The translations under genes and the position numbers were made by a program. Shown here one piece after another: positions 25,601-36,495 of a DNA stretch of 64,000 nucleotides. The stretch is from Patiria pectinifera (Eukaryota; Echinodermata; Asteroidea; Valvatida; Asterinidae), in contig CM057144.1 of the NCBI GenBank assembly GCA_029964075.1, positions 5,293,281 through 5,357,280 on the forward strand. Reading direction: 5' to 3'. Numbering within the stretch: the stretch's first letter is position 1; every line of letters starts with the position of its first letter. The notes below the pieces were generated by a model. It had not been told where the DNA came from. It was given only the letters and a program-made list of their open reading frames with translations, and made no database searches.

Positions 25601-28600
25601 CAGACAGTCAAAATTCACTTCTGGATTCCCCTGCTATTTTAACAAAGGCTTGTCACTAACAGTCAGATCGTTATGTTAAGCAAGCACTATGACTAGTCAA
25701 ACTGGGTCAGCAGACAAAGCATGCAAGTTGTGTTCACAGCTGTTTTTACAATCAACCCCAGTCAAAGCATAGCTGTATCAAGGTACTTTGCTTTACTGTA
25801 TCAATCCTGCTTCATGTGGGCTGGGAATTCTAAACTGATGAAAAAGTCACTTAATCGATTGGAACTGCAAAGACTACTTGGCACAGAATGTATGTTTGCA
25901 TAGGAGTGTTAAAGGAATTAAATGACGTATCAATTTACCTTCTTATTAGGCGGCGGACAAGGAAACTCCGGACTTAGGAGATTTGAGCATGGACTTCAGG
26001 TCCGGGTCGGGACAGGCCTCTCCGTCAAGAAAACGGTCTCCAGACAGAATGGACGCCGAGGACGGGCACACGGGGACCAGCGATGATGACGAGATGGCGG
26101 GACCAAGCAGACAACGGGCACCAGGTAAGAAGGCAGGTCCAAATCTACAACAAAAACAAAGACAAGTCAATTTTATATTATTTGAAGTTGAAAGCTTGCA
26201 ATGATCCCTGCTTATTTATTAGAACGTTTGTTTTCGTTTATGTGTCGAAAATACATGCCTATCCGTGTATCTTGTGCAGCCCTTTAAAACAAATTTATTA
26301 ACATATTTCCCAAAGGTTGATTTTGGTTGATTTGTTTTGGAGATAGTTGGCGTCCCAATAAACACTCTGCCATCAAAATGTGCTTCTTAATTGAAATGTC
26401 AGAGTCCTCATCGGTTCTTAACGTTCTAAACAGAGAATGCTCAACATCATGGAAAAAAGATTCGGTAATTTGTCGGGTGATCATTCAGAATGCAAGAAGA
26501 TTATAGATTGACTGCTGTGTGTCCGAAGTCTAGTCAAGAATTTGACGCGGACATTTCTTTGGAATGAAACCCTTCTTCTTAATTGCAAGCCCAACGTAGT
26601 TATCTTTAACTTATTTTAGTATGTCTGTCAATTCTGGGTAGGATATGTGCCCTACTCAGTTTCAAAATGTATCGTTAACGGAAATTTCGGTTTTAGAAGT
26701 TTTAAAATGCATTTCGCAAATCAGTGTAGAACGACTCAAGCCCCATTCACAAACACCTGGGAACCTGGCAGTGGCAGGAATCAAAAAAGTAAAATGCACC
26801 CAAAATCCTACGTGTGTTTTTTTTAAATATATATCTGGCCGGTGCTTAACTCATTCCTAAAACGTCATTATCACCAGTGTTGTAGTCGAGGCCACAACCT
26901 CCGAGGCCGAGGCCAAGGCCGAGGCCACAACCTCCGAGGCCAAGGCCGAGGCCGAGGCCGAGGCCACAACCGTAAGGCCAAGGCCGAGGCCACCACCTCC
27001 GAGGCCAAGGCCGAGGCCGAGGCCGGCTGTCAAAACATGTAATAAAATATAAATCACTAAAACAAAGCTAAGATTATGTTGGAGTTTTAACATCTTTTTA
27101 TTTGAATTCACTGAGTTTTGGAGTGCCTGGCTTACAAATTTACAGCTTGCAATGGGGTTCCTCTTGTAGGGAGTCCAGCGACTTTTATTTTTTTAGGTAA
27201 GAAATCTCAAGTTTTGTATCACTGAAAGCAAATTACACAACAAAATCAATGGCGTTTGAATCAGGCTCATAGGTGTTTGCCCTTTGGAGATACAACAATT
27301 TAAATGGCCAAATTTTGAGTTTTTATTCTGTGAGATTTACATTATTTACTTTTAGCATGTTTTATAAATCTTATTTTCAAAACCTATCAAAATGCTTAAC
27401 ATCATAGGAATCCCCATTAAATAAACAACAACTTGATTTTTGAATCAGGTTTTTACCACTCATAACCAAAAAGTTTCGACCCCCCTCCCCCGACCTTCGC
27501 ACTGTCCTGGCGCGCGCCGAGCAAACACCGCGATGCGACCAGACAATGCCAGACGGCCCGCCGTTACGCACGGGCAAAGCATAGTTCCAATCCCGCTCCA
27601 CACAACGGGATAAGTGTCCACGCATTATCACTGTTAATACCGCGGTACCAGACAAAGTCTGGCAATGGCCAATCCCGCTCCAAACAACACGGCAACACGG
27701 AACATGCGTGCATGATATCGCTCAGTTCATCAAAATGACCATGAATTCTCGGATCATCCGATTTGAATCCAATGGCTTCGAAGAATTTTAAGATCATGGC
27801 AAGAGGTAGGGAGTCCAGAGGTTTTGGCCGTATATCTGTAACCACGCAAAATTAGTCAATTTCAAACCGTGCTTATACATGTAATAAGTATCAACATGGC
27901 TCTAAAAATACAAAAAAGTATCCTGGTACCACGAGGAATACTGATTCCTATTATTAAAACATTCATTCAGAACTTCGCATTCATTTGGATGGAAAAACGA
28001 ATTCTGAAATCGCGCTTTCCATATCGACCATTTGCGCCAAACATTACCGTGTGAGCCGGAACTTTCATTTAAATCACCGTGTAAAAATAAAATCTACTTG
28101 ATAAATCGTAACTGTTTTTATCATATCTTTATGAGAAAAAAAATGGTACGGACTAGTACACTCGATCGTACCCATAAAGTTCAGACTTTTACTGAAACAG
28201 TGGCCTATAAAAAAAATTAATTAAACTTGCCGCAAATCATTTTTAAAGGTCGGGGTACAGAGGTGAAACGAGAAAATGTTGTACAATACTGCAAACCAGA
28301 CTAGTCTACTACCACATGTTATTGTACGCAGATGGGATTGGTGCCAGACTTATGTAGTCTGGCACGCGGTATAAACAGTTATAACGTTTTCACGCACGTG
28401 GAAAGCTGAAGCGCAGGCTAGGCGAAGATGCTACGTACGTGAGTACGTTCAATGCAACCATTTCCAGTTCATTCGTGCGTACATTGTATATGCGTTCGTT
28501 TCACGGAACCCACTGCGGCAGAATCTCGAGGGTTTGATACGGTAAAAAATTAAATTTTATTAGAATAGAAAACACATCAAAATGGGCGGCCTCGAGCCGG

Positions 28601-28999
28601 CCTCGACCGATTCGCCGAGGCCGGAAGGCTCCGAGGCCAAGGCCAAGGCCGAGGCCTTGCACCTCCGAGGCCAAGGCCGAGGCCAAGGCCATGAAAATCG
28701 GCCTCGAGGCCGGCCTCGAGACCTCCAACACTGATTATCACGAATGCTTTTTTTTCTAATTCGTTCATAAAAAATGCAGAATAAGATCATAGGCCTATTG
28801 GCCGCGCCAGCTCAAGTTCTTTTAGTAACATGTAGTTTGCCGGAGGTCTTTTTAGTTCTGAGAAATGTTCCACCTAAGCTCCTTTACGTTAATTGCAGGT
28901 TCATTTTGGTAATTTTGTCCTTTTTTCCCTTCTCGAATTCTAGGTCCCGTGTTCCCAGACGAAAATCCTAGCAAGCGCTCCAAGTGTAGCATGTCATAA
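19668..28999 (+). CDS. DED-NB-ARC-TPR protein (Apaf-1/NLR-like STAND ATPase)
   Basis: Nine exons with intact GT-AG sites and matching phases: 19668-19900, 20434-20527, 20857-21095, 21577-21719, 22042-23813, 24189-24342, 24853-25040, 25950-26124, 28944-28999, giving 1017 aa. Residues about 33-109 form a death-effector-domain-like helical domain (FSELLSKLAKEL, then LEKHDLIGEYKTKFLKELL, ending KDL). A basic linker precedes an NB-ARC ATPase: Walker A GLEGSGKT (164-171), Walker B LLLDNADD (240-247), sensor LLTSR (276-280), GNNPQAL, and an MHD-like FMHPLVRS. The second half has TPR-like helical pairs (ILVARREHKDGIAILEQALK; LALEYYNRAFEMEVKLG). The tail is rich in Ser, Pro, Asp with basic SRKR and SKRSK clusters. 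The likely role is a cytosolic nucleotide-switched sensor in innate immunity or cell death that recruits partners by DED-DED contact; this is inference. It lies between the two copies of the duplication. Confidence 0.87.
21838..21978. mobile_element. pogo-like MITE fragment in intron 4 of the DED-NB-ARC gene
   Basis: Shares GTTATAACAGG, GTATTAACAGTGCTCTT and the right end ATCAGGGTTCGACTGTA with 3911-4085. The left terminus is degraded. Confidence 0.55.
26888..27026 (+). repeat. GGCCGAGGCCAA minisatellite in the last intron
   Basis: About 140 bp of GAGGCCAAGGCC and GAGGCCACAACCTCC units. The left flank reads ATTATCACCAGTGTTGTAG. Intron 8 of the DED-NB-ARC gene. Confidence 0.9.
28586..28724 (-). 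repeat. Second GGCC minisatellite in the last intron, inverted
   Basis: Same unit type. Its right flank (CCAACACTGATTATCAC) is the reverse complement of the left flank of the array at 26888, so the two arrays are inverted members of one repeat family, about 1.6 kb apart. Confidence 0.85.
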
Positions 29000-29606
29000 A
29001 GACGGAATCAACACAAGGTCTGCAGCTATTAAACGGGATTTCATAATATACAGTTTCTCTCAGTGTGTCACAATGTGTGTCACCCTGGCAGCCATCTTGA
29101 AAATATATCAATTCTCACTGAAACGCATACTGTAATATTCAAGAATAGTTTGTGAGAATTCCAATACCAGTTTACTCGGACCGATTTATCATTTGATAAA
29201 GGGGATGTTAATGGTGAAGCGTTATGCCTAAATTTTGACTTCTTTTCTGCAAAAGAATTAATCCCCCACCAACAAATGAATTCCATGCAAGTTCCGAGTA
29301 GAAAATAGCTTCAAAATGATAGTAATGAAATCAAGTAAATATTTCCAAATTTAAATCATCTTAAAACTATAATCAAGATTTAGTGTGTTTTATAGATTAG
29401 TGCTTGAAAGTTGTATTTTAACAATTTAAGTTTTGTTTTCTCCTGAATGTACATTTCCTGTCCAAAATTTGCTTTTTATTTTGCCACTTTGTCTTTCGTT
29501 TAGATAGTATATTTTTTAAAACTGATAATGTAAAACACTGGTATACGCATGAGCAAAACATTAATATCATCAATTAAATAATAATGAGTTCGTAATATAT
29601 AACAAG
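29000..29606. other. Gap between the DED-NB-ARC gene and copy B
   Basis: AT-rich. Presumably contains the 3' UTR of the upstream gene, but I cannot point to a clear poly(A) signal. No exon was seen. Confidence 0.5.
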
Positions 29607-29715
29607 TGACTGCTGTGATATGGGACTGCTGTGATGTGGGATATGGCATTCACCCGAGGGGCGCAAAGCATCCGAGGCGAAGCTGAGGGTGCTACACGCC
29701 ACATCACAGCAGTCA
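29607..29715. mobile_element. Short internally deleted version of the same MITE
   Basis: The left end occurs twice in tandem (29607 and 29624). A GC-rich core follows (CCGAGGCGAAGCTGAGGG), then the inverted right end ACATCACAGCAGTCA. It sits 270 bp upstream of the copy B boundary. Confidence 0.65.
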
Positions 29716-29983
29716 ATAATTGTTTTTGTTACATCGTGACAATAAGTCAAAAGACTTGTTTCTTACTATGCAGGATATATGAAATCAATGTGGTGCATCA
29801 TTTTGACCTTTTGAAATCCGTGAGCTTTCCTTCCAGAGACAGAGCGGTTGCAGTTCTCAGTCGCTAGATAGACGCGTGGGTCAGTCACACGCGCGCGCAA
29901 CGCGTAGGTAATTTATATTCAACGCAGTGTATATGAGGTACATGTATGTTACAAGCAACGCAGTGTAAACAGTAAACAATTGT

Positions 29984-30551
29984 TGACTGCTGTGATGTGG
30001 GATATGACGTTTTGAACACCCGAGGGGCGCATAGCACCCGAGGCGAAGCCGAGGGTTATACCTCTGTCTTGGATTCTTTGGATTTTGATGTGAAAATAAC
30101 GAAAACACACAGCAATAAACACAGCAATCATGACAATCGAACGTCAACTCACATACAGCACATGTCGTGTGCTCGAAACAGCTGATCGTCTGCTACTTCG
30201 CTGCTCCCAATGATCTGTGAAAACGTGGTGAAAATAGCATGGGTACCAATGATACAAGCGTTTCACACCGTACGCACGATACGTACAAAGTCATAGCACA
30301 CTCCCTGTTGGGATCAGTGTGCCATGACTTGACACGTGATTGTTCTAGGCCAATGAAAATGCAGTATTCAAGACAGAGGTATAACAATAATTCTTGTAGA
30401 CATGACACGTGGTCGATCTAGACCACTGTTATTGCAGTACCGAATACATGTAACACACACGTTTGTAACACCGGACGCATAACACCCAAGGCGAAGTGGG
30501 TTTTTTTGCCTGGAGGGGATAAAAACGATATATCCCACATCACAGCAGTCA
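29984..30551. mobile_element. MITE with TGACTGCTGTGATG ends (copy B)
   Basis: Duplicate of the element at 86-634, here with a longer right terminal repeat (ATATCCCACATCACAGCAGTCA pattern, 22 nt). Present at the same place in both copies, so it predates the duplication. Confidence 0.7.
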
Positions 30552-31615
30552 GCTGTTGCCGTAGATGCAATCGCTACGGTAAAACAAGAGAACCATATCT
30601 TTTGATATAAATTCTTTAGGGAATAAATATGGACTTGGTCGGTTTTAAACAACAGGAGCCTGGACGCGGGTAATTTTATCTGCAGTTTTACGCATGCCTA
30701 CCGGAAAATACTTCATTCACGAGTGAGCCTTATTAAAATAATTGAAAGCCAGGTAAACGTTTCATTTTTGGATCTTGCGAGTGGAAATGAAAGCAATGAA
30801 ATAAAATTAAAAGATCATTACAAATTAACACAAGTCTGCACTGATGAATAATTAAACATATTGATTAAACGCGACTAATGTTTTGAGCCACATTTAAACA
30901 CAAAAACAATTAAAGTAAGGCTTGGCACGCACTCCAATCATAAAATAGTCTGGCACCATTCTATTAAGCATTGTTCACAATAAAATAGATTCTGGGAACA
31001 CGGTCGAAAATGGCTTCCTCGTGAATCAGGTCTATTTGGAGAGTCACGTGTGAGGGTTCAACCAATGAAAGGGGAAAAAGACCACATTTCATAGGAAACC
31101 AAATATCACGTGACACAGAAAAAGTGCTTAAAACCAGTCGGTATTTTGTCAACCGTTTAAAACCTACGTGACAGGCTCTTGACCAATAGGAATGGGTAAA
31201 CTGTTTTACGTATTTATGAAAAAGCCTTCACATTAATTCGTCCTATTGTGTTTTTGAGTTATAAGCTTAGATCTTATCAAGTCTTGTATTCAGTCAGCAG
31301 TATATATGAGCTTCACCATTTGGAACTAACATTAATTAAAATCGAGCGATTCGCATTTTGCAGTGTGTTTATAACATTTACAGTTCGAAAATTGGTGATT
31401 TTATTCTATCTTGGCTGACGACAATTGATGCGCTTTCTGTCAATAGCTGCATGAATATCTTTGTAGAAGATAGAAACAAGACAAGTCGCATTGTTTCTGC
31501 ATGAATGAATAAAGTGTTAATAATAAGAATCACTGTGTTCATTTTCCCTGTATTTTACATTTGGCTTTCTTGGGTAGTTCCCTTTTGATGTTTTGCAGAT
31601 TTGTAAATTATTTGC

Positions 31616-31967
31616 GGAGTGCCATGGCGTCGTGGTAAATGGCATTGGATTCGTGGTCTGTGGGTAATTCTGCGGGTTGTGGGTTCGAGTCCTGCCTGGG
31701 GTTACGGTGCGTGTGCCCTTGGGCAAGGCAATTGTCACTCATTGCTTCTCGCCACCCAGGAGTAAATGGGTAATTGTGGGACAGAGATGGTTATTGTGAT
31801 TAAATTAGCTTCCTTGCGCCTAACAGGCATCGAGCTGTATACTCCCCATGGACGGTATTTGGAATTTATAATTGGCCCAATGATTAGGGGGTAATAATAA
31901 TACTGTAAGCGCTGTGATATAGATTACTCTTAAGAGCCTTCCTAAATGCTTATTATTATCATTATAT
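31616..31967 (+). mobile_element. tRNA-derived SINE (copy B)
   Basis: Near-identical duplicate of 1701-2052 at the same relative position, so it was inserted before the segmental duplication. Confidence 0.75.
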
Positions 31968-32449
31968 TCTTGAATATATAAAGAGCAGCCGAAAACTCAC
32001 ACCAACAAAATCATCAGTTCAAAAGAGCCTATTTCTGCATTCAAATCAATTATCTTCTGAACAGAAAAGATTTCAAAAAAAAAAATTATTTCATGCAGCG
32101 AAGGCAATACCATACATTGGAAGGGGTGTCGACACCAAGAAAGATAACGGGAGACAGTGTGACTTCGAAATTGGCCATTTTGTAGTTTTCTTCCAAAAGC
32201 ATGCCTTATGTTTACGCAAAACCGACGCGAATGATATAAGGGGAAATCACCTTATCAGTTGAACACATGGCTATCAAAAACCGATTTTTAACTGATCAGT
32301 AGGCGAAATCGCCTAGTGTCTGATCTGCATGGAGGCATTTTTTGTCTAGCATTTTAACTGCATAGGTTTCAAATACTGCAAAGCAGTGCCCCACTCTTTA
32401 TTGGTAGTTGCAAGAGACACTCACCTTATCTGCCCATTGGTGGGTGCAC

Positions 32450-32672
32450 CCCAGTATAATTCCCATAGACACCAGTGATAAATGGCCGTATACTTCGAAA
32501 TTCTTTTAAAATGCTCAGAACTCTCACAGGTATTCAGGCTGCACAGGAAAATGGTGATCAACCTGTCATGTTTGATTTTCTTTTCAATTTTTGGTGGGTT
32601 GACCATTGCTTTTTTTTGAGAAATTCTCACCCAAAGAAGACTACCCTAGCCCAATTCCATGGCTCTCAGAAC
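32450..32672 (-). mobile_element. Diverged relative of the TTCT MITE (copy B)
   Basis: Duplicate of 2540-2760 carried along in the segmental duplication. Confidence 0.5.
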
Positions 32673-32855
32673 TCTCTAATTATAAAATCATGATAGCGTA
32701 TAACTTAAATTCGCGAGCTCGGAGGAAGGATTTTTGTGGCCTGTTTAGGTGTACCCTGGTGGTAGCCTTGTTGTCATTTTGCAATAGGCTCGTTCCGCGC
32801 TTACATTATCGTGGCGATTTTGTATTCAGGGGCAGGGAATCAGACAACCCTCCGG

Positions 32856-32924
32856 CCCCCGTTCAATGTTGTCTCTCGTTGCGCGGTGTGTTTCATCACC
32901 TGGAGAGAACAACATTGAATGGGG
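32856..32924. repeat. Long hairpin (copy B)
   Basis: Same arms as 2944-3012; the loop differs by a single visible base (CACCTG for CAGCTG). Confidence 0.7.
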
Positions 32925-33811
32925 AGCGGGGGAGTGGGTGACCGTGGCAGGCTCAGGAAGTGTCCCAACCATTTTGGCCGGGATTGCAGTTACATTATGG
33001 GTATATCTTCCAAGTCCTGCATAATACTTTGCATACATAAGGAGGGAATCTTCCTGTTTTTTCCTTATCTATTGCGAGGGAACCAGTCTATCATTTCGTT
33101 ACCAACTCAGTGACGCATGCGTATTGTGTCACTGATTATACTTGATGGCAGCAAAAACGTGAATAGGGACACTCGTCTCATCCTTAAAGAACTCCTCCAA
33201 AGCGGAATTGAGCATTGCTCTCTGGCGTACAAGGTCCCGTGGATTTCGTTTTAGTGGGAGTCGGACTGTATTCCCTCATCCATCCTCTTAACTAGAGCGG
33301 TGTGTCGATCCCGCTTGAGTCTCGTCTGTTTAGATCGAGTCATTGGTGAGTTTTCTTTGCATATTTTAGTATGTATAGAGTTTTGTAAAATTCTGGACCA
33401 TGTGCTTTGTGCTCCTTCCTCCATGGTTTTACAAAAGTTGTTCTTGTTCTATAGCTCGCATGACCTGTGCACATAGTTTAGTGCAGAGACATGTTTAGTG
33501 CCAGGTTTTATACGATGTGTATCCCCTGGACTGGTCTCATCCACTTTCTATATGTTGTTTATTGCATTCATTATGCATTTAGTTTGCATATTAGTCTATC
33601 ATATCTTTGGTCCAGTCCCTGTTTTTTTTATTTTTGCTTAATAGCAACTTCGTGTAGATTTGTTAAGTCTTAATTGACGTTTCTGTAAATAGATTGTCTT
33701 TGTTAATTTTCTTTTTTTTTTTGAAATCTAGAATCTTGTTTATTGTCTCAATTATTTCAGTTCTTCGTGACTTTTCCCATTAAATATCCCGAGTTTATTA
33801 TAGGTAGGTTT

Positions 33812-33986
33812 TACAGTCGAACATCTTTATAACAAGGTCCTTGGACTTCACGAATTACCTTGTTATAACAGGAGTAACGGAAATCAAAGGAAAACAAAGA
33901 AAAACAAAGACTTGGGACCTAAAATTGTGCTTGTTATAAGCAGTACCTTGTATTAACAGTGCTCTTTTTATCAAGGTTCGACTTTA
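33812..33986. mobile_element. pogo-like MITE (copy B)
   Basis: Duplicate of 3911-4085. Here the left end reads ACAGTCGAACATC, closer to the inverted right end. Confidence 0.6.
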
Positions 33987-34726
33987 ATCACATGAGTGTT
34001 TAGTTAGTACGAGTTTCCCCAATATTGTGCCCAGGTTACACACATCACAATGCTTTCAGACATTCTTGATATAGAAGTGTTCGTTCCCGGATTGTCTAGT
34101 TTATCATATCTTATCAACGTTGACTATTTATTGTATAATGAGTGTGTTTACATAATCGATAATCTTTTCCGCAATGAGTTGCCGACAAGCATGGGTATCA
34201 TAATGCATACTTGTTTTACCATACAACAGTACCGGTATTTTTTCTATAGAGTAAAGGTATAGAGTCATTTGTCATTTTGTGCATTTGTTTCGTTTGAAGC
34301 AACGAAAGTGCGCAAAATCTAAGAAGGGTGCTCAACAACTAACCTGAAGACGTTTTAGCTCAGTGAATGCTAAGTATTCGAAGAAAACAAGATTTTAGGA
34401 TGTCGATTCCAATTCAAAAGTTGCCGAGTCATGTTTGAATTGCGCCCGAAATCAGTGTCCGGGACACGTTCTCATTCAGCCGATAGCAGCTACACGATGT
34501 TACACACTGAACCGACGAATTATATGCGTCGTGTCAACACTAGCGCTTACCCGTTTACGGCTTCGCCCATGTAAAAAAACGAACTGGTACTAATTAAATT
34601 AAATTTCCAACAAAAATGGGTCTTTAGACGCATCTTTGGAAACGACATTCTTTTACTGTTTTCTTCAAAATGACAGCATGTCAGATCGAACAGTTTCACA
34701 ATGAGTTTAATGCTGTTACTATCTAC

Positions 34727-35196
34727 CCCTAAAAGGACCGGGGGCGGAACCGCCCCCCCCCCCTTCAACTTTTCCGCGATATCCTTGAATTTTCTTTTCG
34801 CGACCCGAGCTGTTCTGACTTTTGATCCTCGAGCCTTGCGCATCTTTTGATACCAAAACAACATAACATTCTCCAAAAACATAAAATTCTCCAAATTCGA
34901 AAAAAAAAAATCGGCGCTACGCCCCGTGAAAACTGAATTTCCCCACATACGTAGTGTACACAGAGCAGAATTACCATTCGTTTATATGAATAATTAATAA
35001 GGTATAATGCCCAAACCCTTTGACCTATAGTCATGAAATTTCTTGGGTATGTTCATGAATAGTAGTTCTATGCATTACCGAGTTTCATCATTTTTCGTCA
35101 CTCGATGGAATCCGACCCCTCCCGCCACCGGCTGAAAGATAGTCAAAACATAGAGAAAACTTTCTCTATGGTCAAAATAACCCGGCCCTTTTAGGG
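34727..35196. mobile_element. piggyBac-like MITE, first insertion (copy B only)
   Basis: A 470-bp insertion absent from copy A at 4820-4830. Ends are CCCTAAAAGGACCGGG and the inverse of CCCGGCCCTTTTAGGG. The right flank is TTAA; the left flank has decayed to CTAC. Terminal CCCT next to TTAA is the piggyBac pattern. The element is non-coding and has a C run at 34748-34760. Confidence 0.75.
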
Positions 35197-35884
35197 TTAA
35201 ACCAAGTGTGCTTTTCTACAATATTTTCGTCAGTTACTGTTTGGATAGCTGCAAATGCTACTCTCTACCTTTAACAGGAGCAGAGTACAGCCGATTGGGT
35301 TCAGATAAGCATTGTGTTTCGGAAGAGTCAACAGTAATTATGTGCACGATTGTGTATTCGACTGACACATGATATAATCAGGGTGACCCCAAAAAATGCA
35401 ACCCTAAAAAATTTGTCTTTTAAAAAAATAAAGGGATAAGTTGAATTTTATTGTTTGGGTATCAGATTAAAGCTGAGAACTTTTTCTTTCAAATACTGAA
35501 AACTTATGAAAATAGCACTTTGTTTGGGTTGCTGAGCAAATACCAATTATGTGAAAGTAGTAATTTTTATCCTGTTCAAATAAAAATGCCATAGTAATGG
35601 ATTTTCATTGTACCTGTTTGTGCATGTCGTAACCATCAACAAGGCACATAATATGACAAGAGTACAAATGAATTTGATGGAAATGCCTTTAATTTACACC
35701 TGGACAGGCATCTCATCCTTTTTAGTCCTATTTTAAACCCTTTCTGCATCAAACAAATGTGTCAGAATACTTAAGAAATTGTTCAAATGAAGAGTACTTG
35801 CACAGTAGGCTTACAGTCAAATGTTTTACTGTTTGACGTTCTTGTACTTGTGTGCAGAATGCAAAATGACTAGTTTTACATAGT

Positions 35885-36150
35885 CATTTGGTCACTGGCA
35901 AAGTACAACCGCTCCTTTGTTCCTGCAATGGTCCCAGTGTGGAACAGCCTGCCGGACGCCATTGTTGGTCATCCTACTACAACAGGAACCAAGGCCTTCT
36001 GCTGAAGGACACATAAATGTGTTAATAATTATACTGCACTTTGTTATCCTTCTTTTTTTGGTTCCTTTTGGTACACGTGGGCACTGTGTTTTTTTCAGTG
36101 CTTATCTGGAACGAAAAAAAAAGGCAATAAAGTGTCTTTGTTAACAGACA
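35885..36150 (+). mobile_element. LINE 3' fragment (copy B)
   Basis: Same fragment as in copy A. Here the frame reads through VWNSLPDAIVGHPTTTGTKA before a stop, then an A-rich AATAAAG end. Confidence 0.7.
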
Positions 36151-36495
36151 TGACCTAATCGTGTTTAACTCTTTTGGCCCCTTGGGTGAATATGGGACTT
36201 TGTGCGAAATGAGATTCAATAGCGTGATGCAATAGCTTATAAAAAGTAATCTTTGAGGTGATGGCTATCTTGTATTGTATTTGCTTTTGACAACAATACG
36301 TGATATCAGTTTCAATAACCATTGTGTTGCTTTTACACGATGATGCATTGATGGGGGACAGAAAAATCTCGACAGAAGCTATCTGCTTTGAAATGTTTTA
36401 GCAAGAATCATGATAAGTTCATCGCCTGTGAAGTTGTTCTAAAGTCACATTACATGTACCATGTTCGGTCAGTCTACGAAACAATAGGTGAAATC

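Noticed and set aside
36388-36495. N-terminal extension of the copy B transporter
   Set aside because: Copy A has an indel that breaks this frame, and the family starts a short distance before TM1. The ATG at 36496 is preferred.
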